DNA from: Aegilops tauschii subsp. strangulata
Taxonomy: Eukaryota > Streptophyta > Magnoliopsida > Poales > Poaceae
Reading direction: 5' to 3'
Assembly (NCBI RefSeq): GCF_002575655.3
Contig: NC_053036.3
Location: 161,548,627 to 161,612,626, forward strand
Length of the DNA stretch: 64,000 nucleotides
How positions within the stretch are numbered: the stretch's first letter is position 1; every line of letters begins with the position of its first letter. The translations under genes and the position numbers were made by a program. Below are positions 35,075-45,969 of the stretch, in pieces. The notes under the pieces were generated by a model that was given only the letters and a program-made list of their open reading frames with translations, was not told the origin of the DNA and made no database searches.

Positions 35075-36742
35075 TGTAGGATCGAAAGTATGTCTAGAGG
35101 GGGGGTGATTAGACTACTTGACCAAATAAAAATCTAGACTTTTCCCAATTTTAATTCTTGGCAGATTTTAGCAACTTAGCACAAGTCAAGCAATCAACCT
35201 ACACATGCAATTCTAAGACTATAGAAGCGGAATGTAAAACAATTGCATATGAAGGTAAAGGGAGGAGTTTGGAGGGATCAAACGCAATGTTGACATGGAG
35301 ATTTTTTATCCGTGGTTCCGATAGGTGGTGCTATCGTACATCCACATTGATGGAGACTTCAACCCACGAAGGGTAACGGTTGCGCGAGTCCACAAAGGGC
35401 TCCACCCACGAGGGGTCCACGAAGAAGCAACCTTGTCTATCCCACCATGGCCGTCGCCCACGAAGGACTTGCCTCACTAGGGTAGATCTTCACGAAGTAG
35501 GCGATCTCCTTGCCCTTACAAACTCCTTGGTTCAACTCCACAATCTTGACGGGGGCTCCCAAGTGACACCTAACCAATCTAGGAGACACCACTCTCCAAG
35601 AGGTAATAGATGGTGTGTTGATGATGAACTCCTTGCTCTTGTGCTTCAAATGATAGTCTCCCCAACACTCAACTCTCTCTCGTAGGATAGGATTTGGTGG
35701 AAAGATGATTTGAGTGGAAAGCAACTTGGGAAGGCTAGAGATCAAGATTTATGTGGTTGGAATGGAATATCTTGACCTCAACACAAGTGTAGGTGGTTCT
35801 CTCTCAGAAAATGTATGTTGGAAGTGTAGGCATGTTCTGATGGCTCTCTCCACGAATGAAGAGTGGGTGGAGGGGTATATATAGCCTCCACACAAAATCT
35901 AACCGTTACACACAATTTACCAAACTCGGTGGGACCGATTCAGAGAACTCGGTCAGACCGATTTGGTTCATAATGTGACCGTTAGGGTTTTCAGTGGGAC
36001 CGACATGTCAACTCGGTGGGACCGATTCCATTAGGGTTAGGGCATAACGTAATCTTGGTGAGACCGATTACACAAACTCGGTGAGACCGATTTTGGTAAT
36101 AAGCTAACCAAAGAGTTGGTCAGGCAAACTCGGTGGGACCGATTCGCTCATCTCGGTTGGACCGAAACATTACGAAAGGGAACAGAGAGTTTGCATTGCA
36201 ATCTCGGTGGGACCGATCGCTCATCTCGGTTTGACCGAAACGTTACGAAGGGAAACAGAGAGATTACAATCGCATCTCGGTGAGACCGAGATCCCTATCG
36301 GTGAGACCGAAAAGACTAGGGTTTGTGGCAGTGGCTATGTCAAGAGAACTCGGTGGCGCCGGATAGATCAAATCGGTGGGGTCAAGTTTGACTTTTGGTT
36401 TGGGACATGTTTGGATATGAGAAAGTAGTTGAGGGCTTTGGAGCATATCACTAAGCATTTCAAGCAAGAAACTCATTAAGCAACACCTCACCCCCTCTTA
36501 ATAGTATTGGCTTTTCCTATGGACTCAATGTGATCTTGGATCACTAAAAATAAAATGTAGAGTCTTGTGCTTTGAGCTTGAGCCAATCCTTTTGTCCTTA
36601 GCATTTTGAGGGGTCCACTTTCTTAACCCATGCCATGCCAGTCCTTGAGCTTTCCTGGAATATTTATCTCGAAATAGCATTAGCTCAACGAGCTATATGT
36701 TGTTAGGAATTACCAAAACCACCCAGGGATAGTTGACTTTCA
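35075..36742 (-). repeat. 5' LTR of the SIRE-like element
   Basis: 1668 bp. It has ten exact TCGGT-N3-ACCGA motifs between 35925 and 36330 and four decayed ones. It is 43 bp longer than the 3' LTR because of two extra motif-containing segments (near 36070-36095 and 36290-36310). Confidence 0.93.
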
Positions 36743-36747
36743 GAAAC

Positions 36748-36933
36748 TTAACCATCTTTGATTAACGAGCTAGTTAAGTAGAGGCATACTAGTGACACTC
36801 TCTTTGTCTATGTATTCACACATGTACTAAGTTTCCGGTTAATACAATTCTAGCATGAATAACAGACATTTATCATGATATAAGGAAATATAAATAACAA
36901 CTTTATTATTGCCTCTAGGGCATATTTCCTTCA
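36748..36933 (-). repeat. 5' LTR of the minus Angela, remaining part
   Basis: Continues the LTR interrupted at 19517 and ends TTCCTTCA on the plus strand (TGAAGGAA in element orientation). The two parts give 1700 bp. The TSD of the SIRE-like element (36743-36747) precedes it; ATCGT (36934-36938), the TSD of the Angela, follows. Confidence 0.92.
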
Positions 36934-36938
36934 ATCGT

Positions 36939-37153
36939 GTCGAACGTGTGCTGAACACGGAGGTGCCGTACGTTCGGTACTTGGATCGGTTGGATCGTGA
37001 AGACGTTCGACTACATCAACCGTGTTACTAAACGCTTCCGCTTTCGGTCTACGAGGGTACATGGACACACTCTCCCCGCTCGTTGCTATGCATCCCCTAG
37101 ATAGATCTTGCGTGATCGTAGGTAAATTTTTTGAAATACTGCGTTCCCCAACA
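36939..37153 (+). repeat. 3' LTR of the plus-strand Angela, remaining part
   Basis: 215 bp that continue the plus LTR broken at 10607 and end GCGTTCCCCAACA, the Angela terminus. Outer flank 37154-37158 (CACAA) should be its TSD; the other copy is outside the window. Confidence 0.9.
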
Positions 37154-38006
37154 CACAAAGCACCTCTTCCCATGGCAAGATAAATCAATCTAGTTGACCA
37201 AACCAAACCAATAAATCGGAGAAGAAATACAAAGCAATAACAATCATGCATAAAAGAGTTCAGGAAAGACTCAAATAATATTCGTGGATAGAACTGATCA
37301 TAAACTCACAATTCATTGGATCCCAACAAACATAGTGCAAAAAAGTGTTACATCAAATAGATCTCCAAGAACATTGAGGAGAACATTGTATTGAGGATCG
37401 ATCAGAGAGAAGAAGCCATCTAGCTACTAACTACGGACCCGTAGATCTGTGGTAAACTACTCGCGCATCATCAGAGGGGCAACAAGGATGATGAAGAACC
37501 CCTCCGTGAACGTTGCCCCCTCCGATAGAGTGCCGGAAAAGGCCTCTAGATTAGATCTCGTGGTTCTGGAACTTGCGGCGGCGGAAAAAGTATTTCCTCG
37601 ACTCCCTAGGGTTTTTTGATTTTAGAGTATTTATAGAGGTGGAGGTAGGTCAAGGAGGTTCCTATGGGCCCCACTACCCACCAAGGCGCGCCAGAGGCCC
37701 CTGGCGCGCCCTGGTGCCTAATGGGCCCCATGGGTATCCTCTTGTGGCCTCCAGAAGCTTCCAGGGTCTCTTTCTGCCAGAAAAAAATCTCCAACAAGTT
37801 TCATGGCATTTGGACTTTGTTTGGTATTGATATTCTGCAAAGTAGAAAAACAAGCAAAAAAACAGCAACTGGCACTGGGCACTATGTAAAAAGGTTAGTC
37901 CAAAAAAATGATATGAAGTTGCTAGTAAATGTATATAAAACACCCAAGATTGATAATATAACAGCATGGAACAATCAAAAATTATAGATACATTGGAGAC
38001 GTATCA
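37154..38006 (-). repeat. Sabrina-type LTR fragment
   Basis: On the minus strand it starts TGATACGTCTCCAATG and resembles the WHAM-like LTRs in its first 350 bp (CTAACC...CCCAGTGCCAGTTGCTG) but differs afterwards. It contains the GGCGCGCC-rich block and a TATAAATAC-like box near 37628-37640. It is interrupted at 37154 by the plus Angela; the remainder lies beyond the left window edge. Whether it belonged to a full element or a solo LTR cannot be told here. Confidence 0.75.
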
Positions 38007-38275
38007 GGAACCTCAGTGCGGATGACGCCCATAAGCATGTGAGCAAGTTCTTCCTTCTTTGCTATACTATCTCTGAAAACATCGATCAGTTGTTGTTGCG
38101 CAAGAATGCGCACCTCTGATTCCTCCACAATCTCCATCATTGCTTCAGCTAGTAATTGGTTCACAAACATACATTTTCCGTTGGATTCGAGGCAGAGGAA
38201 ACTGAACAGATTCAGATGGCAATTTTGGCAGGTTTGAATCATTGATAGTGGAGAGTGTCTCGACCACTGCATCAT
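38007..38275 (-). pseudogene. Possible exon remnant of an unidentified gene
   Basis: The minus strand has an open frame with a helix-rich, Gln/Glu-rich end (EIVEESEVRILAQQQLIDVF). It is preceded by a plausible splice acceptor (TTATGATGCAG) at about 38265-38275 and is cut at 38006 by the LTR terminus. Composition looks protein-like, unlike the surrounding AT-rich DNA. I do not recognise the family. Confidence 0.35.
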
Positions 38276-38691
38276 AACATAAATTAGGAGGGGAACTGAA
38301 CAGATTAATCAAGAGTTATTGCCATATGACCTCCACTAGATTTATTATAGAGAAACAATGGGGTTTCCATATTACCTGCACTAGATTTATTGGAGAGAAA
38401 CAATGAGGTTGCCTTGCCGTTTTTAGAGTTTGTCTTATTATCTTCAGCAACTTGAAACAAATTAACACACTAGCATTACTATCATTGGCCAGGTAAGATA
38501 ATATGAAAGCAACATTGACACAATGAACGTTTGGGCAACCACAGATCACACCAGCCTACACCAAATTAACACAATATGACACTGCTATCATCAGCCAAGT
38601 AAGGTAATAGGAAAGCAACATTGACACAATGAATGATTGGGCAACCAGACCACAACACTACATTTTAGTAATGTGCAAGATATGAGATAGT
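38276..38691. other. AT-rich DNA, nothing assigned
   Basis: No frame above 80 codons with a domain. A segment of roughly 50-60 bp recurs in imperfect form (around 38480-38530 and 38570-38640, sharing AGCAACATTGACACAATGAA). The last five bases (38687-38691, ATAGT) are the TSD of the next unit. Confidence 0.5.
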
Positions 38692-41600
38692 TGTGACGCC
38701 CAGATATTTAGGCTACAGTAAACCTCTGCTAATGATGCCACGTCACCTAGGTTACTGTTGATAAACTAGCGTTAGTTTAAAACAATTCAAATTCAAATTT
38801 AAAATAAAAACAAACAAAAAAAGTTTTCAAACACTAAAAACTAAAATGTTCACAATATTGCAAAAATTACCAAAGCTGTTATAAAAATAAAACCAACAAT
38901 TTAGAAACTCCAGAAATGCCCCTAGAAATTAAAACAGTAGACCAACGGCACATCACTTGGCCTTTTCGATTTATAAAATAATTAAACCTTTTCGAAAGAC
39001 CTTCAGCTTTTTGTGGCATTGCTATATAATGCAATGATGTTCATGTGACAAGCTACATGATTTACAAAAGTCCTTTGGTGGTTAAGCAATTAACAAACCA
39101 GAGCAAAAATAAAATAAAAACTGTAGAAAAGGAAAAAAAGAAATAAAAGAACCCCCCCTCCCCCGACTAGGCCTTGGCCTAGTTGGCCGAAGGAGCCAGT
39201 AGGCCCAGCCGACTCACTCCCGCACCCCCTGGCCTACTAGGCCTCCTCCACCCCCCGAAACCCTAACCCCCCACCCCCACTCGCTCCACTACACGCCCCC
39301 ACTCTCCCTCTCCCCCGATCCAATCGGGATCAGGCTCGTCGCCGCCTGCCGTTGCCCAGGGAACCCCATCGCCAGCCGGCGCCGGCCCCGCCCCTCCCGG
39401 ACTCCTCTGCATCCCTCCTCTCCCTCGTGCGGCATCGCCTGAAGCCGCGGCTCGCCTAGTCACCGACCCGTCGCCGTCGCGCGCCATCGCCCTGCGCCCG
39501 TCCTTCGCCGCCCCGTCGTCGCCGGTGCTCCCCGTAGCCCGCCTCTTCGTCCACCTCCCCGCTAGGATACATCGCCCCTCGCCGCTGCCCGAAGGCCTCC
39601 CCATCGCCGGACCACCCGCCGTCGCTGCTCGTCGCCGCAGCCCGGAGCTCCTCCGCCTCGTCCGTCGCCCCGTCCTCGACTCCCCTTCGACGGCTCCACC
39701 GAGCCCATTGCCTTCCCCCTGGAGCTCCCCTGTGAGGAACCCCCCTCCTATCCTCCTTCCCCTCCTCCCGTACGGCCACCGTCTGCCACTCCCTCACGTC
39801 GCGCGCGCGTGCGCCGACGCGCACCACGGTGCCTCGCGCGCCTCCCCCTGCTCTGGCCACCGAGGCCTGCGCCTGTCGTGGCCTTGCTCCGCGCCCGCCG
39901 CGGACCTCTGGCCGCGAACGGCGTCCTCCGCCACCCCCAGCTGCTCTGCCTTCCTCGCTTCACCCCCTGGCGCTGGCGCCGTCGCCCCGCCGGTGCCCGC
40001 TGCGCCCTGCCCCGCGGCTGGATCGGGCGAGCGCCCTGTCAGACGGGCTGCGCCCAGCGCCCGCTTCAGCCGCCTAGCGCCCGCCCCGTTAAGGCCTTGG
40101 GCCTATGACATATGGGCCCCACGCCCCAGAACAAAAAAAGGAACTAAAAATAATAATAATGATTAAAATTAATTAATCAATCAATTAACTAACCCTGGTT
40201 AATTAACCTAATTAGTTAATTAAAACACTAATCTGTCACTGACTAATGGGGCCCATGCCCAGAAATAAAACAAAAGATAAGAGATTAATTAAATAATAAT
40301 TGTTACATTAATTAATTAGTTACTAAGTTAATTAGTTAACTTTATTAACTTGCTTAATAACCTAATCAACCAGTTTAGTTAGTCAATTATTGTTTAGTAA
40401 GACATGTATCAATGACACATGGGTCCCACTGGTCCCATTGACCAGTCAAACCGCTGACTGGGATAACCCAGTCAATGACCTGCGGGTCCCATGGGCCCTT
40501 TTGACCAGTCAACGGTCCAGTCAAACTCTGATTGGACATTTGACCAGGGCCCCACCTGTCAGCCTCACTACCACCTCTTTGGGTACACTTCTGTGTACCC
40601 ATAGCATTTATTATTTAAATGAATTTCGAATTAAATTAAATCCAGGGAATCTAGAAAATGTTTAAATCTTTATAAATTAATATAAAATAATCCGTAGCTC
40701 GGATGAAAATACTTTGTACATGAAAGTTGCTCAGAACGACGAGACGAATCCGAATACGCAGCCCGTTCGTCAGCCACGCGTCCCTAGCCTAGTGAACCTA
40801 CAACATTTCACCTCCGGTTCATCTGTCCGAAAATGCGAAATACCGGGGATACTTTCCCGGATGTTTCCCCCTTTCGCCAGTATCACCTACTACCGTGTTA
40901 GGTCACCTCTAGCACCGCGCATTGCCATGTTACGCTTTGTGATACTTTGATTGCTCTGTTATTTATTGTGTTCCCCCTCCGATATTTCTTTCCGGTAGAC
41001 CCCGAGACTGCCGGCGACCCCCAGTTCGACTACGGTGTTGACGACACGTCCTTCTTGCCAGAGCAACCAGGCAAGCCCCCCCCCCCCCCTTGATCACCAG
41101 ATATCGCCTATTCTTCTCTATACTGCTTGCATTAGAGTAGTGTAGCATGTTACTGCTTTCCGTTAACCCTATCCTGATGCATAGCCTGTCATTGTTGCTA
41201 CAGTTGTTACCCTTACCTGCTATCCTACTGCTTAGTATAGGATGCTAGTGTTCCATCAGTGGCCCTACACTCTTGTCCGTCTGCCATGCTATACTACTGG
41301 GCCGTGATCACTTCGGGAGGTGATCACGGGTATATACTATATACTTTATATACATGACACATGTGGTGACTAAAGTCGGGTCGGCTCGTTGAGTACCCGC
41401 AAGTGATTCTGATGAGGGGGCTGAAAGGACAGGTGGCTCCATCCCGGTAGAGGTGGGCCTGGGCTCCTGACGGCCCCCGACTGTTACTTTATGGCGGAGC
41501 GACAAGGCAGGTTGAGACCACCTAGGAGAGAGGTGGGCCTGGCCCTGGTCGGCATTCGCGGATACTTAACACGCTTAACGAGATCTTGGTATTTGATCTG

Positions 41601-42801
41601 AGTCTGGCCATTTGGTCTATACGCACTAATCAACTACGCGGGAACAGTTATGGGCACTCGACGTCGTAGTATCAGCCGAAGCTCTTCTTGACGTCAGCGA
41701 CGGAGCGGCGCGCGCCGGATTGGACTGGAACGCCTGCTAGGCTAGGTCTGCTTCCGGCCGCGTACGCAACGTGTAGGTGTGCAATGGGCGATGGGCCCAG
41801 ACCCCTGCGTGCATAGGATTTAGACCGGCGTGTTGACCTCTCTGTTGAGCCTAGGTGGGGCTGCGACGTGTTGATCTTCCGCGGCCAGGCATGACCCAGA
41901 AAAGTGTGTCCGGCCAAATGGGATCGAGCGTGTTGGGTTATGTGGTGCACCCCTGCAGGGAAGTTTATCTATTCGAATAGCCGTGTCCCTCGGTAAAAGG
42001 ACGACCCGGAGTTGTACCTTGACCTTATGACAACTAGAATCGGATACTTAATAAAATACACCCTTCCAAGTGCCAGATACAACCCGGTGATCGCTCTCTA
42101 ACAGGGCGACCAGGAGGGGATCGCCGGGTAGGATTATGCTATGCGATGCTACTTGGAGGACTTCAATCTACTCTCTTCTACATGCTGCAAGATGGAGGCT
42201 GCCAGAAGCGTAGTCTTCGACATGACTAGCTATCCCCCTCTTATTCTGGCATTCTGCAGTTCAGTCCACTGATATGGCCCTTTACACATATACCCATGCA
42301 TATGTATTGTAGCTCCTTGCTTGCGAGTACTTTGGATGAGTACTCACGGTTGCTTCTCTCCCTCTTTTCCCCCTTTCCTTTCTACCTGGTTGTCGCAACC
42401 AGATGCTGGAGTCCAGGAGCCAGACGCCACCGTCGACGATGACTCCTACGACACTGGAGGTGCCTACTACTACGTGCAGCCCGCTGACGACGACCAGGAG
42501 TAGTTAGGAGGATCCCAGGCAGGAGGCCTGCGCCTCTTTCGATCTGTATCCCAGTTTGTGCTAGCCTTCTTAAGGCAAACTTGTTTAACTTATGTCTGTA
42601 CTCAGATATTGTTGCTTCCGCTGACTCGTCTATGATCGAGCACTTGTATTCGAGCCCTCGAGGCCCCTGGCTTGTATTATGATGCTTGTATGACTTATTT
42701 ATGTTTTAGAGTTGTGTTGTGATATCTTCCCGTGAGTCCCTGATCTTGATCGTACACATTTGCGTGCATGATTAGTGTACGGTCAAATCGGGGGCGTCAC
42801 A
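38692..42801. mobile_element. 4.1-kb solo-LTR-like unit, possibly Sukkula (LARD) type
   Basis: Starts TGTGACGCCC and ends GGGCGTCACA, with a perfect 5-bp TSD ATAGT (38687-38691 and 42802-42806). TG...CA ends plus a 5-bp TSD fit an LTR-retrotransposon terminus. No PBS, PPT, internal repeat or gag/pol frame is visible, so it fits a solo LTR. The length is in the range of the 4-5 kb LTRs of Sukkula-type large retrotransposon derivatives (family link from memory). 39150-40110 is a strongly GC-rich island. 40130-40390 is AT-rich (AATTAATTA runs). A C13 run is at about 41078-41090. Open frames up to 213 codons in the GC island lie on both strands and are compositional. Confidence 0.6.
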
Positions 42802-42806
42802 ATAGT

Positions 42807-43497
42807 ACAATCATGCAGCTCAATATGCAAAACTATCAGGTAGTTTTCCTTTCAAAAATCTACATTAGCGCCTTTAATCATACATTTTGCTAGAAGTAAA
42901 TTTAGATCAGATAATTGGTGTAGGGTACTGAAGGTTGGATTCACGCCGATGCTACTTAACAAAATACACGCTGATGTAAAAATATAGTGATATATACAAC
43001 AGGTAATTACATCAACATTGGAGCACAAAGCATTCCCGCAAGATACTTTCCTCGAACATGATCCCAGTTTAGAACGTCTTCTATCCTTTAAACGTATTTT
43101 CTACAAGACAGATGCGTAAGAAACATGTAGAAAATATGATTTGAATGCTATAAAATTTCATGATGTGTGGATACGCACACGCTTCTTAGAAAGGAGTTGA
43201 CATATTTTTGCTGGACTGGAGCGGACTAGTTCTTTGGCCACTGCAATCTGATTATTACCTAGAGGAGTTGGGTTTCTCTGTGCTGGAGCAGTATCTATGA
43301 GCACTGGAGTTGGTTTACTATCTCGTGGAGTTTGTATCTTTTGCAAAGACCTTATTTGTAGCCCTTCAGATTATAACATAGTCATCTTCCCCTTGCAAGC
43401 CTTATATAGTAGAATGGTGCTTTAATTATGAAACATGCTACAACAGAGAGATGGAATTGGTACTGAAGAATAGAAAGTCAAGACATATTGACATGTA
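42807..43497. other. AT-rich flank with a possible exon remnant
   Basis: The minus strand at 43158-43346 has a 62-codon frame rich in Pro/Ser/Lys (TPVLIDTAPAQRNPTPLGN), coding-like in composition but without a domain. It could be related to the remnant at 38007-38275, before the 4.1-kb unit separated them. Otherwise nothing seen. Confidence 0.3.
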
Positions 43498-43597
43498 TTC
43501 CCTCCATATGGAAATAAATGGATGTGTCTATGCGTATTTCAGTTCTAGATACATTCATTTTTATCCATTTATGTGACATGTAATCCGGACGGAGTGA
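43498..43597. mobile_element. Stowaway-like MITE
   Basis: About 100 bp. It begins TTCCCTCCATATGGAAATAA after a TA and ends AATCCGGACGGAGTGA before a T-rich TA-like site. The ends are imperfect inverted repeats of the CTCCCTCCGT type found in grass Stowaway MITEs. A similar right end (GACGGATGGAGTA) at 43790-43803 hints at a second, larger relative around it. Confidence 0.6.
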
Positions 43598-45480
43598 TTA
43601 TGATGTAAGAGGTAGGGATACGATAGGACAACAGAGTAAAAGAAACACTAGTTGAATGTAAAACTATATGATAGCTGGAATAGATACAGAAAAACAGGAA
43701 GGTAACATATGCATGTATGATGGGGAAACTAAGATGGTATTGCAGCAGACCAATAGAACAACACTTCAATGTAAAAAAAATGGTATGGTAGACGGATGGA
43801 GTACATACTGATGAATAACAATGTATGAGATATTCAGAAGGATGATGTCCAAACTAAGCAAATGGCATTGTGTCAGAGTAGAATGACAATACTTGAATTT
43901 GAAAACATGTTATCATGAATGGAATAGGTACTAAAAATAGGAAAACATGACATATTTACATGTATGATCAGCAGGCTAAGCACATGGCATTGCAACTGAG
44001 TAGATGCACTGCAGGGCATTATATGCATGATGCTACCCATATCACGGACCAAGTTAGAGTAAGGACCTTATGAAGTGAACAGGAATCATCATCTTTTTGT
44101 AACTCTTCTGAAGAACTACATTTAATTGCTCCATCATATTAGATATCATTAGCGTCGAGTTTGTTGGCCGTTACATTGCTCTGTGAGGTTTTTCTAGTGG
44201 ATTTGTTCCGATATTCAATATCAGTGTGTGCAATAATATCTGACATGCATGGAAGACAACTAGTAGTGAGATTATGTAATGAGTGCATGTAGGAGACTTA
44301 AATAATATGACTGGACTTAACTAGCATCAACAGGTCTCAAAAACTAAAGAGAGAGCACAAATGATAGCTACAGAATATGTATTGTTTGTACTCGATATTA
44401 ACTAGATGGCACACAAAAATATTAAAGAACAACAACATAGGTGATACTAGAAGGGGTATAATCACCAGCATGTGGGATAGCATTGGCTGATGGATGATAA
44501 CTATGGAACAATGTTAACTCCTGAACAAGTCAATTATCTGAAGTAAGACTCTTAAGCGATCAACATGAATGTGAAGTGACATGTGATAATCTATTTTCCA
44601 TGCTTAGATGAATAATGAAGCCATAAATGTTAGACACAAGTAAAAACTGGAGTGGATAGCTGTAGAATAATTTTTGCATGTATATTTGTTCATAACTTTA
44701 TAACTCTATTCAAAAATGTACCATAGAAGAATTGTTCTATGGTTTCGGGGTTCAAAAAAACATGAATTTATACCTCTATTCCACAGTCTATCCAATTGTC
44801 TATGTTGCTCTTATGTTTAGCGCTAAATATGTTTAGTGTACAATTAATACCATACCCATCATCAACTTTAGTGGTAACCACATAATTATATCCTACTTAA
44901 TACTATCCACGTATAATGAATATATTTCCTAATATTAACGTGGAATGCAATTAATATGTTTTGTAATATTCCCCGCAATAAAAATATGTTTTGTAATATA
45001 ATGTGATAATTATATTCTACCTAATATCATTTTGCAGTCAGCATCTTTCGTGCAATGAAATTAATATCTTTTCTGATATAACGTGTATTACATGTACACG
45101 ATTACTGGTTATAGAAGGTTCATAGCGCTCATGTGTAAACTAGCCACCCAGACAAAGCACTTCTAATACCGCAACACACAAACATAGTACATACATATAC
45201 ACGACCCTTAATTTTGAACGCTGAAGCATGTTGGCACGCATTAGTGAGAATCCTTGGGACCTAACCTGGACAGATTATTAAGAAAACTTTTTTCGTGGAA
45301 CAAGTGAAACTCGTCCAAATCTCCTGTGTGAACCTTGCCGTCTTCAAGTCATGGTCAAAACTCAAATGCCATGTTGTACGTACATGCATTTGTAAAGAAA
45401 CAGTCTCACCTAATCATACAAGAATTGGATTTGGACACACCTAATAACTGAAAAAAAGTCAAAACAGGGCCGCCGAATGG
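43598..45480. other. AT-rich intergenic DNA upstream of PAL
   Basis: No supported gene. 44900-45075 contains a local duplication with repeated ATATGTTTTGTAATAT and ATTATATTCTACCTAATA-like segments. No tRNA or long frame seen. Confidence 0.5.
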
Positions 45481-45969
45481 TTAACTAGCGACTGGAAAAT
45501 GGCAGCCGGAAACCATCACCATCAGCTAGCAACCGCGTGCAGGGGCGTCGACTCGTGCGTTCCCCTAATATACTACTGTAGTATCCCATTGTCGCAGCAG
45601 CTGCCTTTGTTCGTCTTCTTCCTAGTCCACGCGCACGAGGCCACCAACCCCACCTTCGTGCTCACCCGCGGCCAAGTCCAGCGGTCAACACTAACATCCC
45701 GGTCACAGTCCACACCAATCCCCAGTTCCCCACCCACCCTGGTTGCTCTACCTATTTAATCCCTTCCCTCTCCTCCATTTCCATCCAAGAAGAGCATCCC
45801 TCACCTCTCCCACTCCATCCAGCTCTTCTCTCTCACGGCCACTCCACAGAATCTCCACAAAGAAAATTCAGCTGCTACAGTAGAGATCGCCAGCCTCTAG
45901 TCTCTGCTCGAGCTCTTCTCTCCCACAACTGCTACATCGAGACTTCAAGATCCATTGTAGATCAAACCA
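45481..45969 (+). promoter_or_regulatory. PAL promoter and 5' leader
   Basis: A TATA-like TATTTAA is at 45753-45759, placing transcription start near 45785. The leader to the ATG (about 185 bases) is CT-rich, as in many grass genes. ACCAACC at 45643-45649 matches an AC element, the MYB-bound site of phenylpropanoid promoters. TCTCACCTAA at 45404-45413, just upstream, resembles the PAL L box. These matches are short and regulatory function is inferred. A weak open frame (45499-45759, +) crosses this region and has no domain. Confidence 0.6.

Larger units (their letters stand above)
19518..36742 (-). mobile_element. SIRE/Maximus-like copia element with gag and an extra ORF but no pol
   Basis: Minus strand. 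5' LTR 35075-36742, tRNA-Met PBS (35061-35072), gag 32809-34989, spacer, extra ORF 21334-23438, PPT about 21143-21160, 3' LTR 19518-21142. TSD GAAAC at both ends (19513-19517, 36743-36747). Without the WHAM-like insertion (24190-31796) it is about 9.6 kb. The space where protease, integrase, RT and RNase H should lie contains none of their motifs in any frame. Both its own LTRs and TSD are intact, so it transposed as a unit, presumably helped by an autonomous relative. Confidence 0.88.
10608..36933 (-). mobile_element. Angela-type copia retrotransposon, minus strand, with nested insertions
   Basis: Complete element by structure: 3' LTR 10608-12308, internal region 12309-18003, 5' LTR 18004-19517 continued at 36748-36933. 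The flanking TSD is ATCGT (10603-10607 and 36934-36938). Without the 17.2-kb SIRE-like insertion it is about 9.1 kb including the Cassandra TRIM, a usual size for Angela/BARE-type elements. The reconstructed 5' LTR is 1700 bp and the 3' LTR 1701 bp. Gag and pol are broken by many stops. Hosts the Cassandra TRIM (12975-13698) and the SIRE-like element (19518-36742). Confidence 0.93.

Noticed and set aside
35925..36390. CRISPR array
   Set aside because: The repeat is only 13 bp, palindromic with a variable centre, spacers vary irregularly, and the DNA is a plant LTR.
39263..40166. Long overlapping open frames (up to 213 codons) on both strands
   Set aside because: They lie in a GC-rich island where stop codons are rare by composition. 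The translations are Arg/Pro/Ala-rich without domains, and the whole stretch is inside the 4.1-kb LTR-like unit.
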